Source: an uncultured Pseudohongiella sp.
GTDB lineage: Bacteria > Pseudomonadota > Gammaproteobacteria > Pseudomonadales > Pseudohongiellaceae
Direction of reading: 5' to 3'
NCBI GenBank assembly: GCA_902537815.1
Contig: CACBCS010000011.1
Location: forward strand, 1-63,177
Length of the DNA stretch: 63,177 nucleotides
The translations under genes and the position numbers were made by a program. Shown piece by piece: positions 54,125 through 63,177 of this stretch. Each line of letters starts with the position of its first letter. The stretch's first letter is position 1. The notes under the pieces are model-generated. The model made no database searches and was not told where the DNA came from. It saw nothing but the letters and a program-made list of their open reading frames with translations.

Positions 54125-55612
54125 ATGCGGTATTCAATCAAATCCGGCGCAGTCGAGAAGGTGGCAGCCGATTGCCTGGTAGTCCCTGTCTGGGGCAAAA
54201 GCGCACTGTCAGCAGAAGCAAGTCATCTTGATAAAGTCTCGGGTAAGGCGCTGGGCGCCGTGATCAAGTCAGGCGATTTCAACAGCAAACTGGGCGAGAC
54301 TTCTCTACTGTATAAAATCTCCGGAGTCAGCGCCCGCAGAATTCTACTGGTGGGGTTGGGCGAGCGTAAGAAGCTCAATGCCCGCGCGGCCGCAAAGATG
54401 CTGAAGTCGACCGCCAAGGCAGTGGCCAAAACTCAGTCTGAAAGCACGCACTACGCCATGGCGTCGGTCGAGATCACAGACCGGGATGCCTCGTGGCTGG
54501 CAGCCCGAGTTGCTCAGGAGCTGGAGGACGCTTGTTACCGTTACGACACAACCAAGAGTAAAAAAGTTACCAAGCCCGCTCTCAAATCCGTCAGCATCTC
54601 GGCCCCTGCCGGCGCACGGCGTAAAGGTCTCGAGGACGCGCTCAAACAGGGTCACGCCATAGGCAAGGCCATCAATCGGGCCAAGCAGCTTGGCAATCTG
54701 CCCGGCAATGTCTGCACACCGACCTTTCTTGCCAACGAGGCGCAGGTTCTGGCCGCAAAGAACAAGTCCATCGCGACCCAGACCCTCAGTGAAAAACAGA
54801 TGGCCCGGCTTGGCATGGGTTCTTTACTGTCGGTCGCAGCCGGTTCGGCGGAAGAAGCCAAACTCATTGTTATGAACTATCAGGGGGCGAACAGCAGCAG
54901 TCGGCCTTACGTGCTGGTGGGCAAAGGCATTACCTTTGACACTGGGGGTATCAGCCTCAAGCCACCGGCAGCAATGGACGAAATGAAATTCGACATGTGC
55001 GGAGCTGCCAGTGTTGTTGCCACGATGGGATGCGTTGCCGAACTCAAGCTACCGATCAACGTGATTGGCATCGTCGCTGCCGCTGAAAACATGCCGGGAA
55101 GCAAGGCCACCAAACCGGGCGATATTGTGACTTCAATGTCGGGCAAAACCATTGAAATCCTCAACACTGACGCAGAGGGTAGACTGGTGCTTTGCGACGC
55201 GCTGACTTATGCCGAGCGCTTTAAACCAAGGACGATTATCGATATTGCCACGCTGACCGGCGCAGCGGTTGCAGCATTCGGCTCACAGGCCAATGTCATG
55301 CTCAGCAACGACGACAAGCTGGCGCAAACGCTTCTTCAGTGCGGCGAAGAGTCCCTAGACCGGGCCTGGCAGCTGCCTCTTTGGGATGAATACCAAAGCC
55401 TGCTCAACAGCAATTTTGCCGATATCGCAAACATCGGCGGCCCGAGAGCCGGCACCATAACCGCAGCCTGTTTTCTGTCACGCTTTACTGAAAAGCAGAA
55501 GTGGGCGCACCTTGATATTGCCGGCAGCGCCTGGCAGTCCGGAGCCCAGAAAGGCGCGACCGGACGGCCAGTCGGCATGCTTATGCAGTACCTTCTGACA
55601 CAGAAGGCATGA
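54125..55612 (+). CDS. pepA: Leucyl aminopeptidase
   Basis: Cytosolic M17 metallopeptidase that trims N-terminal residues; in E. coli it also binds DNA in Xer recombination. 495 aa from MRYSIKSGAVEKVAADCLVV with AGGGAGG upstream; a much longer in-frame start is rejected. Metal and catalytic blocks: GKGITFDTGGISLKP, MKFDMCGAASV, NTDAEGRLVLCDAL. Followed by holC and valS as usual. lptF/lptG, often divergent upstream, are absent. Confidence 0.96.
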   Translation: MRYSIKSGAVEKVAADCLVVPVWGKSALSAEASHLDKVSGKALGAVIKSGDFNSKLGETSLLYKISGVSARRILLVGLGERKKLNARAAAKMLKSTAKAVAKTQSESTHYAMASVEITDRDASWLAARVAQELEDACYRYDTTKSKKVTKPALKSVSISAPAGARRKGLEDALKQGHAIGKAINRAKQLGNLPGNVCTPTFLANEAQVLAAKNKSIATQTLSEKQMARLGMGSLLSVAAGSAEEAKLIVMNYQGANSSSRPYVLVGKGITFDTGGISLKPPAAMDEMKFDMCGAASVVATMGCVAELKLPINVIGIVAAAENMPGSKATKPGDIVTSMSGKTIEILNTDAEGRLVLCDALTYAERFKPRTIIDIATLTGAAVAAFGSQANVMLSNDDKLAQTLLQCGEESLDRAWQLPLWDEYQSLLNSNFADIANIGGPRAGTITAACFLSRFTEKQKWAHLDIAGSAWQSGAQKGATGRPVGMLMQYLLTQKA

Positions 55613-55625
55613 GATTGCTCCACTG

Positions 55626-56045
55626 ATGACACAGGTGAATTTCTATGCCCTGAGCAGCCCTGATCAGGAAAGCCGCCGCCAGTTCGCCTGCCGACTGGCA
55701 GAAAAAGCCGCTCAGCTCGGCCACCGGGTGTTCATTCAGGTTGACTCAGCTGAACAGGCTGCTGCGATGGATACCTTGCTATGGCAGTTCAAGCCAAGCA
55801 GCTTTGTACCTCACGCCCTCACCGAGTCGGCCGTTTCCGAGCCGGTAATCATTGGCACTGAATCCCGGCAAACAGAGTATGAAGATGTGTTTATTAACCT
55901 CTCCGGGCACCCCTGTCAGCATCTCACCCGCTATCAGCGCGTCAATGAAATCATGAGTAACGATCCGGATGAGCTTCAGGCCGGCCGTCAGAGCTATCGG
56001 TTCTATCAGCAACAGGGCTTTCAGCCGGAGACCCATAAACTCTGA
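55626..56045 (+). CDS. holC: DNA polymerase III chi subunit
   Basis: Clamp-loader accessory subunit that contacts SSB. 139 aa: VNFYALSSPDQESRRQFACR, LAEKAAQLGHRVFIQVDSAE, LLWQFKPSSFVPHAL, and FINLSGHPCQHLTRYQRVNE. It lies 13 bases after pepA and before valS, the conserved order. Confidence 0.92.
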   Translation: MTQVNFYALSSPDQESRRQFACRLAEKAAQLGHRVFIQVDSAEQAAAMDTLLWQFKPSSFVPHALTESAVSEPVIIGTESRQTEYEDVFINLSGHPCQHLTRYQRVNEIMSNDPDELQAGRQSYRFYQQQGFQPETHKL

Positions 56046-56129
56046 AGCGCCATGACAGGCAGGCCGCAATGCCGGCCTGCTTCATGTATACTTGCGCCCT
56101 TTCTTCAGATCGAAACATCGCAGCTCCAA

Positions 56130-58901
56130 ATGGAAAAGACTTTTCAACCGCAGCAAATCGAAGATCACTGGTACCGGTCCTGGGAAGAAAGAGGCTACTT
56201 TGCTCCGCAAGGAGAAGGGACCCCCTATTGCATTGCGATTCCGCCTCCCAACGTGACCGGCCGTTTGCATATGGGGCATGGCTTTCAGCATGCTATTATG
56301 GATGCCTTGATCCGCTTCCACCGAATGCAGGGACGTCAGGCGCTGTGGCAGGTCGGCACCGACCATGCCGGTATCGCAACCCAGATGGTAGTAGAACGGC
56401 AGCTGGCCAGTGCCGGCACCAATCGACATGAAGTGGGGCGAGAGACATTCGTCACCAAAGTCTGGGACTGGAAAGAAGAATCCGGCGGGATTATTACCCA
56501 GCAGCTCAGACGTATGGGTTCCTCGCTGGACTGGTCCAGAGAGCGTTTCACCATGGACCGGCAGCTCTCACAGGTCGTGGAGGAAGTCTTCATCGATCTT
56601 TATGAAGAGGGGCTGATTTACCGGGGTAATCGCCTGGTCAACTGGGACCCGCAACTGCACACCGCCATTTCCGATCTAGAAGTTATCTCCGAAGAGGAAG
56701 ACGGATCACTCTGGCATTTCAACTATCCCATCGCCGACAGCGACGAGCATCTCACTATTGCCACAACGCGACCTGAGACCCTGCTTGGCGATACTGCCGT
56801 TGCGGTTCACCCGGAAGACGTACGCTATAAGCATTTGGTCGGTAAGTTTGTCGATTTGCCGCTGTGTGAGCGCAGAATTCCCATTATTGCCGATGATTAT
56901 GTCGACCCTGAATTCGGGACCGGATGCGTCAAGATCACGCCAGCCCATGACTTCAATGATTATGAAATGGGCAAGCGCCATGATCTGGAAATCATCAACA
57001 TTCTCACTGACGATGCCTCAATCAACGACGAGGCGCCCGAGGCTTTTCGCGGCCTTGACCGATTCGAAGCGAGAGCGCAGATTGTGGAAGCCATGGAGTC
57101 TCTCGGCCTGCTTGAGAAGATCGAGCCTCACAAGCTCAAAGTGCCAAGAGGGGACCGCAGCGGCGTTGTGATCGAGCCGTATCTCACACATCAGTGGTAT
57201 GTCGCAATCCAGTCCCTGGCCGACCCGGCAATCAAAGCTGTCGAAGACGGCGAGATAGAATTCGTTCCAAAGAACTGGGAAAACACCTATTTCGCCTGGA
57301 TGAGGAACATTCAGGACTGGTGTATCAGTCGCCAGCTGTGGTGGGGTCATCGCATTCCCGCTTGGTACGACAGTGAAGGAAACGTGTACGTCGGCCGCAA
57401 CGAATTAGAGGTTCGACAGAAATATCAGCTGCCCGATGAGCTGGCGCTTCATCAGGATGAAGATGTTCTGGATACCTGGTTCTCCTCAGCGCTGTGGACG
57501 TTCTCCACTCTGGGCTGGCCTGATGATCTGGAATACTTCAACAAATTTCACCCGACTGACGTGCTGGTAACCGGTTTTGACATCATCTTCTTCTGGGTGG
57601 CGAGGATGATCATGATGACGCTGAAGTTCACCGGTGAGATCCCGTTCAAAAAGGTGTATATCACCGGTCTGGTGCGTGATGAACATGGCCAAAAAATGTC
57701 GAAATCCAAGGGCAATATTCTGGACCCAATAGACCTTATCGACGGCATCGGGCTCGACGAGTTGGTCAGCAAACGCACTGCGGAAATGATGCAGCCGCAG
57801 CTGAAGCAGAAAATTGAAAAACTGACCTGGGAAAGTTTTCCGGAAGGCATCGCTGCCTACGGCACGGATGCCGTGCGTTTTACCTATTATTCCCTGGCTT
57901 CCACAGGGCGCGACATTAAATTCGACGTCGGCCGTACCGAGGGCTTCCGTAATTTCTGCAATAAAATCTGGAATGCAGCCCGCTACGTCATGATGAACAG
58001 CGAGGGAAAGCCTCTGTCACCTGAATGGAATCCTGATGAATTTTCCAGCGCAGACCGCTGGATTCTCAGCAAACTCGAGCACACGACAGGCGATGTCCTG
58101 GCAGCACTGGCAGACTACCGCTTCGATCTGGCATCGCAGTCACTGCATGAGTTCATCTGGAATGAGTATTGCGACTGGTACCTGGAACTCAGCAAGCCCA
58201 TCCTCTGGGATGCAGAGAACAATCCTCAGGCTGCACAGGCAACCCGCCGCGTGCTGCTGACCGTGCTGGAACGCAGTCTCCGGCTGCTGCATCCATTCAT
58301 GCCATTTTTGACTGAAGAAATCTGGCAGAAACTAGCTCCGCTGATCGACGTCAGTGGGGACAGCATCATGCTGCAGCCCTATCCGAAATTTGATTCAGCC
58401 AAGATCGATGAGGCTGCCAGCGCAGAGATTGACTGGCTGAAGGGTATAATCCTAGCCATCCGCAATATCCGGGGCGAGATGGATATCTCTCCGGCCAGAT
58501 CCATTCGCGCCTTTCTGCGCGGCAGCAAAGAGCAGGATAAAGACTTTCTGAAGCTGAACCGGGTTTACCTGCAAAAACTGGCCAAACTCGAATCCATTGA
58601 ATGGCTGAATCCTGATGACGCCACCCCGGCCTGCGCTACAGGCCTGCACAACAGCGTTGAAGTGCTGGTGCCACTGGCCGGATTAATCGACGTCAGCGCT
58701 GAAGCCGCACGACTGGAAAAAGAAATTGGCAAGCTTGAAGCCTGCTTAAAATCGGTTACCGGCAAACTGAACAATGAGAATTTCGTCAGCAATGCGCCGG
58801 ATGCCGTGGTTGCCAAAGAACGCGCTAAACAGGAAGAGATGCAGACTACACTTTCCGCGTTACGCAGCAAGCTGGACGAATTGAATAACCTGCCGTCCTG
58901 A
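56130..58901 (+). CDS. valS: Valine--tRNA ligase
   Basis: Class I synthetase for tRNA-Val. 923 aa from [24 protein letters not shown]-type motif [15 protein letters not shown], editing domain blocks ([19 protein letters not shown]), KMSKS motif in [14 protein letters not shown], anticodon-binding region, and the C-terminal coiled coil ([20 protein letters not shown]). Normal length, so intact. Confidence 0.97.
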   Translation: MEKTFQPQQIEDHWYRSWEERGYFAPQGEGTPYCIAIPPPNVTGRLHMGHGFQHAIMDALIRFHRMQGRQALWQVGTDHAGIATQMVVERQLASAGTNRHEVGRETFVTKVWDWKEESGGIITQQLRRMGSSLDWSRERFTMDRQLSQVVEEVFIDLYEEGLIYRGNRLVNWDPQLHTAISDLEVISEEEDGSLWHFNYPIADSDEHLTIATTRPETLLGDTAVAVHPEDVRYKHLVGKFVDLPLCERRIPIIADDYVDPEFGTGCVKITPAHDFNDYEMGKRHDLEIINILTDDASINDEAPEAFRGLDRFEARAQIVEAMESLGLLEKIEPHKLKVPRGDRSGVVIEPYLTHQWYVAIQSLADPAIKAVEDGEIEFVPKNWENTYFAWMRNIQDWCISRQLWWGHRIPAWYDSEGNVYVGRNELEVRQKYQLPDELALHQDEDVLDTWFSSALWTFSTLGWPDDLEYFNKFHPTDVLVTGFDIIFFWVARMIMMTLKFTGEIPFKKVYITGLVRDEHGQKMSKSKGNILDPIDLIDGIGLDELVSKRTAEMMQPQLKQKIEKLTWESFPEGIAAYGTDAVRFTYYSLASTGRDIKFDVGRTEGFRNFCNKIWNAARYVMMNSEGKPLSPEWNPDEFSSADRWILSKLEHTTGDVLAALADYRFDLASQSLHEFIWNEYCDWYLELSKPILWDAENNPQAAQATRRVLLTVLERSLRLLHPFMPFLTEEIWQKLAPLIDVSGDSIMLQPYPKFDSAKIDEAASAEIDWLKGIILAIRNIRGEMDISPARSIRAFLRGSKEQDKDFLKLNRVYLQKLAKLESIEWLNPDDATPACATGLHNSVEVLVPLAGLIDVSAEAARLEKEIGKLEACLKSVTGKLNNENFVSNAPDAVVAKERAKQEEMQTTLSALRSKLDELNNLPS

Positions 58902-58905
58902 GAAC

Positions 58906-59913
58906 TCAGGCCTGTGTCGGCCGGAGTTCTTTCGGCATGCTGAAAACAATGTGCTCTTCAGCACCTGTTAACTCTTCCGGCGGCAGGTCAGTGAGCTCTT
59001 TCAGCCTGCTGACCACCTGCTCGACCAGCACTTCGGGAGCCGAGGCGCCGGCTGTGACCCCGAAGCGCGACTTGCCGTCAAACCACGATGAGTCGATATC
59101 CTCAACGCTGTCGATCAGATAAGCGTCACAGCCGAGTCGTTCCGCCAGCTCCTTCAAGCGGTTTGAATTAGAACTGTTCGGTGAGCCGACCACCAGCAGC
59201 AGATCACATTCAAGAGCGAGTTGCTTGACAGCATCCTGACGATTCTGGGTCGCATAACAAATGTCTTTCTTGCGCGGCCCCTCGATGGCAGGAAAGCGCT
59301 CACGCAGCGCGTCAATGATGCGCGCAGTGTCATCCATAGAGAGCGTCGTCTGTGTGACGTAGGAAAGGCGAGCAGGATCCTCAACCACGAGGGTCTGCAC
59401 GTCAGCGACTGATTCCACCAGATAGATATGTCCGCCCTGGCTGTCATCATACTGACCCATAGTGCCTTCCACTTCCGGATGAAACTGATGGCCGATAAGA
59501 ACACACTCGCGCCCGGCCCTGCTGAACTTAACCACTTCCAGGTGCACCTTGGTAACCAACGGGCAGGTGGCGTCGAATATCTTGAAACCCCTGCGGTCGG
59601 CCTCTTGTTTCACCTGCTGCGAGACACCGTGGGCGCTGAAAATCACAATCGGTGATCTGTTGCACCGATCCTTTTGCGGGATATCTTCCAGTTCATCGAC
59701 GAAGATCGCGCCACGGGCGCGCAAGGTTTCGACCACAAATTTGTTGTGCACCACTTCGTGACGGACATACACCGGAGCACCGAAGATATCCAGCGCGCTG
59801 TTGACAATATCGATTGCCCGATCGACTCCTGCGCAGAATCCACGCGGGTTCGCCAGCCGTATCACCGGTGAATTGACAGCAGGCTGTAGCTGGACACTGT
59901 CAGCATCAGTCAT
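58906..59913 (-). CDS. ispH: 4-hydroxy-3-methylbut-2-enyl diphosphate reductase
   Basis: Last MEP-pathway step, giving IPP and DMAPP. 335 aa with cluster cysteines in [24 protein letters not shown] and [13 protein letters not shown], plus [11 protein letters not shown] and the catalytic Glu in VEGTMGQ. Its start overlaps the fkpB stop (ATGA), so they are coupled. Confidence 0.96.
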   Translation of the reverse strand: MTDADSVQLQPAVNSPVIRLANPRGFCAGVDRAIDIVNSALDIFGAPVYVRHEVVHNKFVVETLRARGAIFVDELEDIPQKDRCNRSPIVIFSAHGVSQQVKQEADRRGFKIFDATCPLVTKVHLEVVKFSRAGRECVLIGHQFHPEVEGTMGQYDDSQGGHIYLVESVADVQTLVVEDPARLSYVTQTTLSMDDTARIIDALRERFPAIEGPRKKDICYATQNRQDAVKQLALECDLLLVVGSPNSSNSNRLKELAERLGCDAYLIDSVEDIDSSWFDGKSRFGVTAGASAPEVLVEQVVSRLKELTDLPPEELTGAEEHIVFSMPKELRPTQA

Positions 59914-60401
59914 GACAATTTCACTTCGACAACCTGCTCCTCAGGGGGAAGGACGGAGACGATTCGCGCTGTAAACACGATGGCTTTGCCCGCCAGCGGG
60001 TGATTGAAATCGACACTCACTGTCTTCTCACCTATTGCCTTGACGACGCCGGGCAGATCGAACCCCCCCGCGTCCTTGAATGAAACAACACTACCGACCT
60101 GTGTGGTAACTAGATCGTCTTCCAGTAAGTGCTCGAATTTTTCCAGAGGAAATACCTGTTCATTGCGCGGATTGCGCTCCCCGAAAGCCTCTTTGGCTTC
60201 GAGGGTTGTTTCCACTTCCTCTCCCGTACAAAGACCCAGCAGTACCTGCTCGAATCCGGGTAGCATCTGACCATCCCCCAGACGAAAACTTGCGGGCTTT
60301 TTATCGAAATTAGAATCGATAATTCCACCATCCGGAAGCGCCAACGAAAAATGCAGGCTGACCTGCGATCCTGCAACGATTGGCGAGCTTGTGCTTGTCA
60401 T
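59910..60401 (-). CDS. fkpB: FKBP-type peptidyl-prolyl isomerase (SlpA-like)
   Basis: 163 aa, start [20 protein letters not shown] chosen to match SlpA/FkpB; a longer frame overlaps ileS. FKBP motifs [16 protein letters not shown] and the inserted-flap domain [20 protein letters not shown], then [19 protein letters not shown]. Assists protein folding in the cytosol. It sits 13 bases after ileS, where lspA normally lies between. Confidence 0.93.
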   Translation of the reverse strand: MTSTSSPIVAGSQVSLHFSLALPDGGIIDSNFDKKPASFRLGDGQMLPGFEQVLLGLCTGEEVETTLEAKEAFGERNPRNEQVFPLEKFEHLLEDDLVTTQVGSVVSFKDAGGFDLPGVVKAIGEKTVSVDFNHPLAGKAIVFTARIVSVLPPEEQVVEVKLS

Positions 60402-60414
60402 CCAGATACTACGA

Positions 60415-63177
<2,763 letters not shown>

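Overview
The window looks like the chromosome of a marine-type gammaproteobacterium. Two blocks of GC-richer housekeeping genes in classic gammaproteobacterial order flank about 31 kb of visibly more AT-rich accessory DNA. I cannot name a genus from sequence alone.

Left core (1-18.9 kb): the minus strand carries iscR-iscS, then ndk-rlmN-pilW-rodZ-ispG-hisS. This is the usual order, except that everything normally between iscS and ndk (iscU, iscA, hscB, hscA, fdx) is absent. Next come a PHP-domain exonuclease, a zinc-ribbon protein, an ECF sigma/anti-sigma/secreted-protein operon, a rhodanese lipid-face protein, leuA with a hairpin in its leader, an Lrp/AsnC regulator, a LytS/LytR-type two-component pair, mdh and queA. 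A tRNA-Leu(CAA) gene closes the block.

Accessory region (18.9-49.9 kb): it begins directly after tRNA-Leu. Its left part (19-34 kb) is built from repeated, diverged and decayed modules. There are eight copies of one family of about 150-170 aa single-pass membrane proteins, five of them in one row. Around them lie three copies or remnants of a ribbon-helix-helix gene, one copy and two remnants of a 98-aa gene, several families of 30-60 aa proteins, a repeated hairpin element and a repeated intergenic element. An amidase, a carboxyltransferase and a free-standing biotin carrier sit inside this part. The right part (34-49.8 kb) holds secreted or lipid-anchored proteins (DUF5916, SMP-30-like propeller), an alpha/beta hydrolase, and small redox or detoxification genes (MDR, SDR, HxlR regulator, MAPEG, GFA, AKR, VOC). 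No integrase, transposase or phage structural gene was recognised.

Right core (49.9-63.2 kb): leuB converges with a second isopropylmalate-synthase-like gene. Then come an RDD membrane protein, a thioesterase, pepA-holC-valS, and the minus-strand run ileS-fkpB-ispH, where lspA is missing from its usual place. ileS and hisS both run off the window.

The best candidate for an undescribed system is the repeated single-pass membrane-protein array with its coupled small genes (19.2-22.6, 26.8-28.6, 31.8-34.2 and 39.1-40 kb). Its function cannot be read from the sequence.
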